Shown here: positions 1 through 10,772 of the stretch, piece after piece | Numbering within the stretch: position 1 is the stretch's first letter | How the letters are laid out: every line of letters begins with the position of its first letter | Notes under the pieces: generated by a model | What the model saw: only the letters and a program-made list of their open reading frames with translations | The model's database searches: none | Told to the model about the DNA's origin: nothing | Translations under genes and position numbers: made by a program | Assembly: GCF_022965805.1 (NCBI RefSeq) | Contig: NW_027331320.1 | Location: 1-64,000 of the forward strand | DNA from: Primulina eburnea | Lineage: Eukaryota > Streptophyta > Magnoliopsida > Lamiales > Gesneriaceae | Direction: 5' to 3' | Length of the DNA: 64,000 bases

Positions 1-250
1 TCCTGTTTGGTAAAAAAGAGTCCACTTCCAATGACAGCGGAGCCTTTTAGAATTTTAAAGATGTGGATATTACCGTCTGTGCTGTCGTAAGCCCTAAAAT
101 TCAAACTTATCCGCAAGCTTTCGCGCTTCGAGGACCGTTATGATATCTCGAGATTTACGCCTGTCTTTTCGCCTGCTTGGCCCAACTTTCAATATTCATC
201 TTAGCCGTTCACACCTTCGAGAATCAATGATCAAGATACTCTTCTTCATC

Positions 251-258
251 CTATATAG
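251..258 (+). promoter_or_regulatory. TATA box of antisense module 1
   Basis: CTATATAG lies 55-62 bases before the ATG at 313. Modules 2 and 3 have TATA boxes before their ORFs too, which supports a real promoter. Confidence 0.5.
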
Positions 259-312
259 ATGGCATCCTCCCGATCCTTCCCTCATCACTAGCAGATTACT
301 CCAACAGATATC

Positions 313-732
313 ATGGCCGGTGCCAGCAGTTCGAGAACTCCAGGGGTGACTGAAGCCCTTACGGAGCCCAATCTGGAAGTTCAAAAATCCATTATAGAAG
401 ATGAAGTGCTTAATAAAGTTCTCGGCTACTGGGAAGAGCTCCAAGGGCTGAAACTTCTTTACGATTCTGGGGAAGCCACCACCCCTACCCTGGTATCCAA
501 ACTGAAGAAAGTGCGCAAACAACTACACATAGCTGAGTGGGCGGACATCTTCACAGATGGCCATGTCTATCAGTTGATGCTCCGGAAGGAACTGAAGCTT
601 CTGAAGCGTATTGTCGACTCTCCCAGCTTCATGCAAGGTTCCACCGCCTCTCTGTCTGCCTGGTTGAAGATACGAATAATTGTCATAGAAGAGAAATACA
701 ACGATGTAGTACGGGCCAATGTGTATGGTTGA
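313..732 (+). CDS. Antisense ORF A of the Tat element, unknown small helical protein
   Basis: A 139-aa intact ORF starts at the first ATG after a TATA box. I do not recognise the family. It has a Ser/Gly-rich N-terminus, then a mostly helical, Lys/Glu-rich body with a core containing TDGHVYQLMLRKELKLLKR around residues 76-95 and a later SAWLKIR. The same core pattern (TD, Q, MLRKE, K, L, SF, L, W) occurs in ORF B at 1411-1839, so the two are paralogues. It has no membrane segment, signal peptide or obvious catalytic motif. It lies on the strand opposite to gag-pol. Function is unknown; regulation of the element or RNA/DNA binding are only guesses. It is not a shadow of pol, which ends at 6133. 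Confidence 0.6.
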   Translation: MAGASSSRTPGVTEALTEPNLEVQKSIIEDEVLNKVLGYWEELQGLKLLYDSGEATTPTLVSKLKKVRKQLHIAEWADIFTDGHVYQLMLRKELKLLKRIVDSPSFMQGSTASLSAWLKIRIIVIEEKYNDVVRANVYG

Positions 733-854
733 ATAAAAATGTATCTCAGTTCCCCTTTTTCTGTCACTGCTAGGGTATAACACTTTAGGTCCATTAATTG
801 ACACACATATCACGGATTGCGTAGAATTATCTGATGAAATAATTTACTAGAACT

Positions 855-1075
855 CCTGAGCTTAATACCTCCCTGGAAATTAACACAAAATGCCAGGGTC
901 TCGAGCTTCCCAGGCTGTGAACGACACGCCGGGGCCTGAGCTTAATACCTCCCTGGAAATTAACACAAAATGCCAGGGTCTCGAGCTTCCCGGGCTGTGA
1001 ACGACACGCCGGGGCTTGAGCTTCCCTCGATTTACGAAATGCCGGGGCTTTCTGCTCCTCGGGCTTCACACAATG
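855..1075 (+). repeat. GC-rich direct repeats after ORF A
   Basis: Two near-identical units of about 81-83 bp begin at about 857 and 938. Each holds GAGCTTAATACCTCCCTGG and ends in CGCCGGGGC. A degenerate third unit follows. The theme (GGGCTT, GCCGGGGC) recurs in the arrays after ORFs B and C. Confidence 0.8.
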
Positions 1076-1366
1076 TCGATTTCCTGAGGTTTCCCGGTCC
1101 GTGGTCTGGTGTCATAACCATATAAAATTTTGATGTACATTAAAATCCTGCCGAGGTTTGCTTCGTCTTCCGAGGCGATGATGACACTGCAGCCTTTATA
1201 TTCGCTCACGCCTCTTCGGATACTTGGAACAATTTACGAGGCGCTTGCTGATCAGACACGTATGCTTAAGCCAACGGTTGCGATTAACTTTTCTCCTCCA
1301 TAAATGCGGAGTCGTTTCGCATGGTCGGAAACTTCTCGGCTTCCTCCGTACTACCTACCATCTGCC

Positions 1367-1374
1367 TATAAATA
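1367..1374 (+). promoter_or_regulatory. TATA box of antisense module 2
   Basis: TATAAATA lies 37-44 bases before the ATG at 1411. The upstream 1140-1310 stretch shares CGTCTTCCGAGG and an ACAATTTACGAGGCGC-like block with the region upstream of ORF C (about 2898-2975). The promoters therefore appear to be duplicated. Confidence 0.65.
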
Positions 1375-1410
1375 CGTGGATGAAGGCGAAGTGAGAGCAA
1401 TCGTTTCAAC

Positions 1411-1839
1411 ATGCCGAGTTCAAGCGAAGCCACTGTCAGCAGCAGCCCGTATGGCCACTTGCCACCCTCAACGTGTGCTCATTTAGAGTCGTTGAAGAGG
1501 ACCATCGAGGAGCTTATTCTGGAGAAGGTCATGTCCACTTGGCATAAGATTCATGATCTTATGCAATCATATCAAGATGTCCTGGCTTTCACCAGGCCAC
1601 AGAGAGCACTGGCCAGGAGATATAAGCGGATATTCTATGTGACGCACGTGGCCGAGCTAGCCACTGATCAAGTTCTGCTGCAGGCAATGCTGCGGAAGGA
1701 GTGGAAACAGCTGCGCAAGCTCGCTGCTACCGAGTCCTTTGCCAACCTCCCCTTCCCTGAGCTGCATAGCTGGATGTCAGAGTGGGAGGATCATGTAGGC
1801 TCTAGGCTAGCCACTGCAATATTTCACCGATTTTATTAA
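1411..1839 (+). CDS. Antisense ORF B of the Tat element, paralogue of ORF A
   Basis: A 142-aa intact ORF of a family I do not recognise. After a Ser-rich N-terminus (residues 1-15) the protein is mostly helical and basic. The centre (about residues 78-105) reads AELATDQVLLQAMLRKEWKQ, aligning with ORF A, followed by a shared SF spacer and an L-x-x-W motif. Both ORFs end close to a GC-rich array. ATG 1411 is chosen because it follows the TATA box and includes all of the conserved part; the longer overlapping frame at 1304 is not conserved. Retention of two diverged but open copies suggests selection on the protein, which is inference. No catalytic motif is visible. Confidence 0.62.
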   Translation: MPSSSEATVSSSPYGHLPPSTCAHLESLKRTIEELILEKVMSTWHKIHDLMQSYQDVLAFTRPQRALARRYKRIFYVTHVAELATDQVLLQAMLRKEWKQLRKLAATESFANLPFPELHSWMSEWEDHVGSRLATAIFHRFY

Positions 1840-1916
1840 TAACATTTTACTCTGCGCATTTTGCTTGTGTACTTCCCTCAAGTTTATGGGTTTTCAGGTA
1901 AAAACCGGGGCTTAAA

Positions 1917-2820
1917 ACCTCCCGGGCTTAAACTAACATGCCGGGGCCTTAAAAACTTCCCGGGCTTAAGATAACCTGCCGGGGCCTTAAAACCTCCCGG
2001 GCTTAACATAACGTGCCGGGGCCTTAAACCTCCCGGGCTTAAGATAACTTGCCGGGGCCTTAAAACCTCCCAGGCTTAAACTAACATGCCGGGGCCTTAA
2101 AAACTTCCCGGGCTTAAGATAACCTGCCGGGGCCTTAAAACCTCCCGGGCTTAACATAACGTGCCGGGGCCTTAAACCTCCCGGGCTTAAGATAACTTGC
2201 CGGGGCCTTAAAACCTCCCGGGCTTAACATAACGTGCCGGGGCCTTAAACCTCCCGGGCTTAACATAACGTGCCGGGGCCTTAAACCTCCCGGGCTTAAG
2301 ATAACTTGCCGGGGCCTTAAAACCTCCCGGGCTTAACATAACGTGCCGGGGCCTTAAACCTCCCGGGCTTAAGATAACTTGCCGGGGCCTTAAAACCTCC
2401 CGGGCTTAACATAATGTACCGGGGCCTTAAACCTCCGGCTTAAGATAACTTGCCGGGGCCTTAAAACCTCCCGGGCTTAAAATAATGTGTCGGGGCCTTA
2501 AACCTCCCGGGCTTAACATAACGTGCCGGGACCTTAAACCTCCCGGGCTTAAGATAACTTGCCGGGGCCTTAAAACCTCCCGGGCTTAACATAACGTGCC
2601 GGGGCCTTAAACCTCCCGGGCTTAAAATAACTTGCCGGGGCCTTAAAACCTCCCGGGCTTAACATAACGTGCCGGAGCCTTAAACCTCCCGGGCTTAAGA
2701 TAACTTGTCGGGGCCTTAAAACCTCCCGGGCTTAAAATAATGTGCCGTTGCCTTAAACCTCCCGGGCTTAACATAACGTGCCGGGGCCTTAAACCTCCCG
2801 GGCTTAAGATCACATGCCGG
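1917..2820 (+). repeat. Tandem array, about 25 units of 36-37 bp
   Basis: Each unit follows CCTCCCGGGCTTAA, then a 9-10 base variable part (AGATAACTTG, ACATAACGTG, ACTAACATG), then CCGGGGCCTTAA. Two main unit types mostly alternate, and a four-unit block (units 1-4) is repeated as units 5-8, so there is higher-order structure. Each unit has SmaI-type CCCGGG and CCGG sites, hence dense CG/CHG methylation targets. Confidence 0.95.
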
Positions 2821-3099
2821 TTATCTTTTTTGAATGATACGCACGATGCCATGATGATACGTGCCCCCTTTTTTCTTTCCAACGGTGGGCAGCGTTCCGT
2901 CTTCCGAGGATCTGATAAGTCTGACCCCTTCATGATTACACGTCCTTTCATGTGCCTTGCACAACTTACGAGGTGCATCCCGATCGTTCATACCTATCCA
3001 CTTCAACGGCTGAGATCCATGATCCGGGGGCGTCTTTCAAAATCAATGTGGACCCTCGGATCATGGCTAGATCGACGGTCTGGATCGCTTCCCTACTCC

Positions 3100-3107
3100 T
3101 ATATATA
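3100..3107 (+). promoter_or_regulatory. TATA box of antisense module 3
   Basis: TATATATA in the context CTCCTATATATATCTCC lies about 145 bases before the ATG at 3249, leaving a pyrimidine-rich leader. Upstream sequence resembles the module 2 promoter. Confidence 0.6.
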
Positions 3108-3248
3108 TCTCCTTCCCCAACCCTTCATCACTTTCGTCAAATTTAACCAAGCTTCCGCGTCTGCAACTCTGCCAAAATCCCGATCACTCCCCCGGCGTTC
3201 CCACTACCATTCTTCCTCCAATCCGCGTAAGTTCTTCTTTTCATAATC

Positions 3249-5605
3249 ATGTCTTCTTCCAACACTTCTTCTATGTCGGATAAGAATCGCAGGGGCTCCT
3301 CAGACTTTGAGTCAGATGCCCTGCGCGATAGTTCCCCAATTTCCGCCTCCCCCGTTTCCACCTATCGCCCCCAAAATCCCACTCTTACACCTCCTCCCCT
3401 CAAAAAATCCAAAACTTCCCACGGGGCTGGGCCTTCAAGCTCCCAGAAGAACAAGAAAAAGGTGGCAACTTCTTCAAAACCTTCGACCCGGGCTATTCCT
3501 TCTCCCGCCCAGGCTGCTGATCCTAGCCCTTTGCCATGGTACTCTACCATGGCAAGCTCCCTCCGAGCTAAATCTGCCGAGGAGATCCGCCTCCTTGGCT
3601 CCATCCCCACTACTCATGATATTGTCATCCCGGGCCCTAGTAACCGGGCTGACAAGCCGCCGGAGGGGTACCTTACTTTTTTCCGAGATCAGGTGGCCAA
3701 TGGCCTTAGGTTTCCCCTCCATCCATTCTTCATTGGGATATCCTCCCTTCTGGGTATCCCGCTTAATCAGTTTCATCCTAATGCCATTAGGATGATGACT
3801 TGTTTTTTTACACTTATGTCCATGCACCCCGAGATCCCCCTCGAGCCTTCCCTCTTCAATTTTTTCTTTATATGCTATATTGGCGATTATGCCTTTTCCT
3901 TCAAAACCCGGTCTCATCAGAAACTTTTCGGAGATATTCCCTCCTCCGTCAAGGACTGGAAACGCCGGTTCTTTTACATCCGTCCTGCCCATTTCCCCGA
4001 ATGTCCGGTTGGGTTCATTTCTACCCTTCCCAATCAACCGGATCTTCCCGAAAATTATCGCACACTTGACTCTTACACCCAAAGTGAGGAGGTGGTAGGT
4101 GGTAAAGTGTATAACTCCTCTGCCCTCCTTAGTGAAAAGCTACTGGTGGTCTATGGGCTGATCCCCGGGGCGGGGGATCCTACCGACCGCATTATTGAGG
4201 AGTTCGATGCCTCCCGCCCTGGTAGGATTCCTTGGTTAGCCACTATTGTACTTCCTTTACTTTCTACTCTACCTGTTTCTAATGAGTGGTTTTATTTCCT
4301 GCAGACGCCGAGATGAAAGAGGCTTTCGCCCAAAAGCTGGCTGAGGAACGGGCGGAAGGCCGCTGCTGCTGAAAGAAAGGCCAGGGAGCGCCAGGGGTCT
4401 TCTTCCCGGGTGACTACTGAAGACCCGGTCGAGGGGGAGCTGGCACCCCAAGTGCCTGTTGAAAAGGAGACCCAGGCCCCTGTTGAAGCTGGGCAGGCTG
4501 GTACTCCTCCGAGCGTTCGGACTGCCGAGGCCGCCGGGCCCCAGGAGCATGGGGTCATTCTGATTGAGGAGGAAGACGAGTCCCCGGACCAGCCCCTCCA
4601 GACCACCAAAAAAAGGAAAGCTTCAAAAGAGCTTATCCGTGTTGAGCCCCGGGTGATTACTCGAGTGGCTCAGGGGTCCGAGCCTGCCCCGCCAGTGTTT
4701 TCCGCTGATTCTCCCCAGGTCCCTTCTACTACTACTTCCACCCCCCCTGCAGTGCCCGAGACTATATTCTCGGCTGGAAGCTCAAAGATGGGCTTCCAAC
4801 TGTTGAAGTGGGTGGCGACTCCTGCCGAAGAGTCCGTCCTTCAGGCGGCGAAGGCAGGAGATCTCATGCTGGAGAGCTTTAACCTCATATTAGCTGTAAG
4901 TATTTTCTTCTCCACCTCTGTTTCTTTGCTCTATTGGTAGGCTTTCTTCATTACGTACTTCTCGTTTATTTGCAGAGCGGGCAGATGGCTAGAGCTGCCT
5001 TTGAGAAGATGGGCTCTTTGCAAAAGAGCACAGAGGCAAGGGCCGCCTCCGCCCAGGCTCTCCATGATGGTGCCCTGGCACAGTTGGCTCGGATAAAAGC
5101 CCTTCATGAGGAGGCCATCCTTGGCCAGAGCACCACGATAAAATGCCTACAGGCCCAGCTCGAGGAGGCCCGGGCAGAGATTCTTTCGCTAAAAGCTCAA
5201 CTGGAGAAAACAGAAGCCCGAGCTGAGAAGCTAGATTTAGAAGCCCGGGCTTCCTTGGATGATTTTGTGTTGGCCACCGAGAGAATGGGTGAGTTGGAGG
5301 CTGCTCTTGCGGCCCGGGAGGCGGATCTTGCAGCTCGAGCTACCCTGGAGGAGGGGTGGCGGGCTTCTTTCCTTGCCACTGCAGAATTCCAACAGCTAGT
5401 GACGAATAAAGCCTTCCATTATTTCAAGGCGGGCTTTAACAAATGCAGGGGGCAGGTGAAGGAAGCCGGCCTTTTACCCCCGGAGAAGAAAGGCCTGCTT
5501 GATTTGGCCCGGGCCGTCAACTCCCTACCGGATGATGGTGCGGAGCTCCCGGACGAAGAAGAATCCGAGGCGGAGGAGGACTCAGAGCCAGAGCCTACCG
5601 CTTAG
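3249..5605 (+). CDS. Antisense ORF C, Transposase_28-like (putative gypsy-type transposon) protein, one frameshift
   Basis: Three exons are proposed: 3249-4221, 4305-4895 and 4976-5605. Introns are 4222-4304 (GT..CTGCAG) and 4896-4975 (GTAAGT..TTTGCAG). Exon 1 encodes a Ser/Pro-rich N-terminus and then a conserved region (about residues 95-310, including PPEGYLTFFRDQVANGLRFP and LFNFFFICYIGD) typical of the plant Transposase_28 family, which is known from antisense ORFs of Tat elements. Exon 2 is Glu/Pro-rich. Exon 3 encodes a long Ala/Glu/Leu coiled coil and an acidic tail. One extra G near 4359 shifts the frame early in exon 2; restoring it would reopen the frame, so this copy is probably inactive. 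Despite the family name it is not known to transpose DNA; its role is unknown. Confidence 0.78.
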
Positions 5606-5804
5606 ACGTTTAGTACTTTTTGTTTTTCTGGTAGTTGTAATAATTTTTCTCAATCTAATGAAATTTCTTCCGTTCACCCCGGTGTCTTCGTGCTAACTTG
5701 TGATTAAGAAAAATTTACCAAGTGTTGGGAGATAACCTGGTTATGATAACATCTGAACGATAACACTTAGGCAACCGAGACTTCGGACCCCCCGATTTGA
5801 TAAT

Positions 5805-6050
5805 AGATTGAAGGGAAGCCGGGGCATAGTATCGCCCGGGCCCTTACCAATAGTTTGGAGGGAAGCCGGGGCATGGTATCACCCGGGCCCTTAATAATAA
5901 TTTGGAGGGAAGCCGGGGCATAGTATCACCCGGGCCCTTAATAATAATTTGGAGGGAAGCCGGGGCATGGTATCACCAGGGCCCTTAACAATATTTGAAG
6001 GGAAGCCGGTGCGTGACATCACCCGGGCCCTTAATATATGCCGGGATTCG
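5805..6050 (+). repeat. Tandem array after ORF C, five units of about 47 bp
   Basis: Units follow GGAGGGAAGCCGGGGCATAG, then TATCACCCGGGCCCTTAATA. This is a third GC-rich array in the same position relative to its ORF as the two before it. It ends about 80 bases before the integrase stop of the opposite strand. Confidence 0.92.
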
Positions 6051-6132
6051 GGACCTACTGAGCTTTAAGAATAATCTTCCTAGGAACTTGATCTTTATTG
6101 CCAAATACTAGTAAAAAGATTTACAAGAGCTT

Positions 6133-7838
6133 CTAAGGAAAATATTTCTTGAGATGAAAAGCGTTCCAAGGTCTTTTGAGAGGACGGCCTTGGCCATCTT
6201 CAAGATAATAGGTGCCCGAGCTGACTCTGCGCACCACTTTGTAAGGTCCTTCCCATCGGGCGTCAAGCTTCCCAACATCTCCGGCTGGGTTTACTTTCTT
6301 GAGGACCATATCTCCAATCTGGAACTCTCGGTGTTGAACCCTCCGGTTATAAGCTTTCATCACCCGGCGCCGATAAGCCTCCATCCTGATGGCCGCTCTT
6401 TCTCTCCTTTCTTCGATGAGATCAAGTTCACTGGCACGGGAACTATCATTGTCTTTCGGATAGGTGCTTACTCGGGCTGAAGTTTGCCCGATTTCGGCGG
6501 GGAGCACTGCTTCCGAGCCATAAACCAGGCTGAATGGTGTTTCCCCGCTAGCTGTTCGAGGGGTAGTCCGATATGCCCAAAGAACACTGGGCAGCTCCTC
6601 TACCCAATCTTTTCCCACTCCAAATAACCGGGCTCTGAGAGCTTGGACAATGGTGCGGTTGGTCACCTCGGTCTACCCATTGGCTTGCGGGTAGGCAACT
6701 GAGGTAAAAGCCTGAGTAATCTTCATCTCTCTGCACCAGGCTCTGACTTTACTTCCCTGGAATTGCCTGCCATTGTCAGATATAAGCTTCCGGGGAATCC
6801 CAAACCTGCAGACAATATTTTTCCATAGAAACTTAAGAACTTCTTCCTCCGTAATCTTGGCCAAGGGCTCGGCTTCCACCCACTTAGAGAAGTAGTCAAT
6901 CCCTACCAGCAGGAATTTTTTCTGAGCTCGGGCCACAGGAAAAGTTCCCACAATATCCAGGCCCCACTGGTCAAAAGGACAAGATGCCCATATAGGCTTC
7001 ATAAAGGCAATCGGGTGGTGGTTAACGTTGCTATGCCTTTGGCATCCCTCGCAAGAGCGGACTACCCGGGCAGCATCTTGATGCATGGTAGGCCACCAGA
7101 ACCCGGCCAGTAAAGCCTTCCTAACTAGGGAAGTTGCTCCAATATGATCTCCGCAGCAGCCCTCGTGGATCTCCCTTAGAACATAAATGGATTCATCACC
7201 GGCGATGCACTTGAGAAGGGGGCCCTGGAAAGATCGCCGGTAAAGACGGTCATCAATCACAACAAACCGTGCTGCCCTCCTCTTGATTTGACTGGCCTCC
7301 TTGATATCCTTGGGCAGATAGGATTGGGAGATGTAGTCGAGGATGGGGGTGGTCCAGTTATCCTCTCGGGCGCGAGGAGGCCCGGTATCCATCGAAGATA
7401 CCTGGTTAGTGTGATAAGATATGCCCGGCTCCTGGTAATCGGAAAGCGAAGCTGCCATCTTCGCCAAGGCATCTGCTTCAGTATTTTCCTCTCGGGGAAT
7501 TTGCTTTATGCTCCAACTTACGAAATGTGTGGATAACTCTTTGATGATAGCTAGATATTTAACAAACTTCTCCTCCCGAACCTCGTACACTCCCTTTACC
7601 TGTTGGGCTACCAGCTGTGAATCCGTGTAAATAATGACCTGGTTAGCTCCAACATTACGGGCTGCTTTTATCCCGATGATAACAGCCTCATATTCGGTTT
7701 CATTGTTAGAGGCCCGGAAGTCCAACCTAACTGCCAGCCGTATTTTTTCCTCGGTGGGTGATATCATCCATACTCCCACACCACTGCCGTCTTTGCAGGA
7801 AGCCCCGTCTGTAAATATCCTCCAAACCCCCCGGTATC
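6133..7838 (-). pseudogene. Tat element pol: archaeal-type RNase H plus integrase
   Basis: From about 7838 down, the sequence reads through a second RNase H (IFTDGASCKDGSG, NNETEYEA, YTDSQL), an HHCC zinc-binding region (H-x-G-CCGDHIG ... CEGCQRH), and the integrase core with WGLDIVGTF and ISDNGRQF carrying the two catalytic Asp residues. It ends in a GPYKVV/LEDGQGRPLKRPWN C-terminal module and stops at 6133. A TAG stop near 6673 interrupts PQANG-TEVTNRT, just before the catalytic Glu. A one-base change in the G run near 7832-7838 separates this frame from the upstream RT frame. No chromodomain is seen, as in other Tat elements. Both breaks make it a pseudogene. Confidence 0.88.
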
Positions 7839-8837
7839 GGGGACAACCATCTCGGTGACAAAATCTGACAAGGCCTGGGCCTTAATGGCCCGACGAGGCT
7901 GGTACTCGATGTCATACTCTCCCAACTCCACAGTCCACTTTACCAACCTTCCCGAGATCTCTGGCTGAGTCATGATTCTCCCGAGAGGGGTATTGGTCAG
8001 CACAGTGATGGGATGGGACAAGAAGTAGGGGCGAAGTTTTCGTGCTGTGATTACCAGGGCAAGGGCCACCTTCTCTACTTCTGTATATCTGATCTCGGGC
8101 CCTTTGAGTGCATGACTCACATAATAGACCGACCTTTGATCAGTACCTTCTTCTCGGATCAGTACAGAGCTGACAGCATGCTCAGTGGCAGAAAGGTATA
8201 CCCAAAGCTTCTCCCCAGGTCCGGGCTTCTCAAGGACAGGGAGCCCGGCCAAATGATTCTTCAATTCCTCGAAAGCCTTTTCACATTTTTCATCCCAGCC
8301 AAATTTTTGGGCCCTCCTCAGAGCCTGAAAGAAAGGGTAGCTCCGGTGTGCAGATCGGAAAATGAAACGTGACAGGGCGGCGATTTTCCCCGTGAGTCTC
8401 TGTACATCCTTGATTGACTTTGGGGATGTCATTTCAGTGATAGACATGACTTTCTCCGGATTGACTTCAATTCCTCTCTCGGTGACCATGAACCCGAGGA
8501 ACTTGCCACTCTTGACCCCAAATGTGCATTTGGCCGGGTTCAGCTTCACCCCATACTCCCGAAGAGTGGAGAAGGTCTCTTCGAGGTCCGGGATGAAGTC
8601 AGGGTGTGCCCGGGATTTCACCAAGATATCATCTACGTAGACTTCGATATTCCGCCCGGCCTGCTTGGCGAATATCCGGTCCATCAACCTTTGGTATGTT
8701 GCCCCGACATTCTTCAAACCAAAGGGCATGACCACATAGCAGAAAGTCCCCCCCGAGGTAATGAAGCTAACTTTCTCCTAGTCTTCCCGGGCCAGGGGGA
8801 TTTGATGATACCCCTGGTATGCATCCATGAAACATAA
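7764..8837 (-). pseudogene. Tat element pol: C-terminal half of reverse transcriptase plus first RNase H
   Basis: The frame runs from the Tekay insertion edge at 8837 to a frameshift-induced stop at 7764. Visible motifs are MDAYQGYHQIPLA, then the family motif YVDD (EVYVDDILVKS), then a gypsy-type RNase H with YVSHALKGPEIRYTEVEK. An in-frame TAG near 8780 replaces a codon in the REDxEKVSFIT segment. The upstream part of the same protein lies at 13828-14328. Joining the flanks at one copy of CATAA keeps the reading frame, so the insertion fell in a coding exon. Confidence 0.88.
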
Positions 8838-9479
8838 TGTAACATCTCGCTCATTTTAAAAGTGCGGAAATGTTTTTTTTTTTTATAAAGCTAAAAGTTC
8901 ACATTTTCAATATTACATTTAAAAATGATCTTAAATATTCGACCATAAAAATAGCGTCGTTTAAAAATAATCAAACTCATCTTTTAAAATAATCATATTT
9001 ATTTTAACATAAAAATAGGCATACTGTCGTACTGAAAATATCATTTAAAAATACTCATAAGCATTTGCCAATAAAAATGAGTAAAAATCGTAACAGAAAA
9101 ATATAGCATTTAAAAATGATCTTAAATATTTGTCAGTAAAAATAGCGCAGTTTAAAATAACCCAACTCGTCTAAAATCATATGTAAACAGAACGTATAAA
9201 AATTCTTAAAATCATCAACGTATGAAAATATTCATCTCCTCTCAATCTCATAAATCGTAATGCGGGAAACATGTGGTCCTCGGGTCGTGTCACCTTACCA
9301 GGTCTGCCTACTCAGAGTTCGGTACCTCCAGTCTCCTCATCATTAAGCTCACCTGCATTACATACGCCTAGTGAGTCTAAAAACTCAACACACCTGTACC
9401 AGGAATAACAAGTACATATACGTAGCACACAGCAGTGAAAAATATCATACTCAATATATCTTTCATGAACTTAAAAGCA

Positions 9480-9740
9480 TTCATGTCTGCAGTAAAAATC
9501 ATATATGTAAACATGTCCTTTCAAAACATGGTAATAATCATAGCATGTCATCTCATGTCATCATATACGTAAACGTGTCTTGTAAAAATCATATCGTGTA
9601 AAATCATGTCATCTCATGTTATCATATACGTTTACGTGTCGTGTAAAATCATATCGTATTAAAAATCATGTCATCTCATGTCATCATATACGTATACGTG
9701 TCGTGTAAAATCATGTCATTTCATGTCATCATATATGTAT
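9480..9740. repeat. Short tandem repeats of ATCATGTCATCTCATGTCAT
   Basis: About four imperfect units of 55-65 bp with CATATACGTATACGTGTC blocks lie inside the Tekay LTR. They are part of the LTR rather than a gene. Confidence 0.7.
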
Positions 9741-10772
9741 ACATTTTCTTTTTAATTGAATTCAGTTCATTAGCTGCGACTTTCGTATCATCATGTCATC
9801 ATGTCAGTCGATGGATCCATCTACATAACCACAGTACTGGGCGGCGGGGACACCAGCGACACTCTCACCCGTCAACTGGGCCTTGGCCTATCATATCATC
9901 ATATCATGTCAATGGAAATACGATCGTCGGGCTCCCTCTGGGGCCTTCTCCCGTAAACGGGCTCCCTCTGGGGCCTTTTCCCTCACGATATCTCCAATCA
10001 TATCATCATGTCATCGTGTTAGTCACAACTAAATCACTTCCTTCAAAACGTGTCATCATATTCATCACTTAATAAAATCATGTATATACGTAATTTTTTC
10101 TTCAAACCAAGCATGCAACGTATTTATCGTAATTACATAAAAATCATGAACGTGATGCATAAATATTTAAATCATGATAAAATGTGCTCAGGGCACTGCC
10201 AAGACCAAAATCTCACCTCGGATACAAAATGTCCATTTTGCCCCTGGAAGCCCAAAAATTATCGTTTCACCTCTAGACGTAAAAAATCACATTTTTGATC
10301 TTTTCTTAATTCCATGGACTCTAACATGTCCCAAATAATTATTTAAGCCTACAAAAATTTTCCCATATTTTTATTTGGCTTAAATCGACGACTTTTAAAT
10401 TAATCCTTCCATATAACATATTAATGCATTTTAATCCCGAATTAAAACAAACCTTAGCATAAAATTCCCAAATTAAAAACTTAGACTTCTAATAATTATT
10501 TGAGCTTAAATATAATTTCCCATAATTTTATCAAGCTTAAATCTAGGCGTTTCAATTAATCCTTTAATTAACGTTTCGTGCGGTGATTAAATCCCGGATA
10601 AATCCAAAAGTCATTATTTTGATCCGAAGCTTCCCAAACTCCTTAAAATGTACTAAAATATTCTTAAAAGCATTCCTAGATGTAAACTCGAGCTCATTTC
10701 ATAACTTAACCGAATTGTTTTAAAACTTGGACCGAGATCTCCGTTTTAACCTGAATCGACCTGAAACTTAAC

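Noticed and set aside
1917..2820. CRISPR-like regular repeats
   Set aside because: Units are head-to-tail with no unique spacers, and the host is a plant; it is a satellite-type array.
2643..2978. Minus-strand ORF with PGGLRPRHV/PGRFKAP repeats
   Set aside because: It is only the tandem array read in one frame, without homology or a start context.
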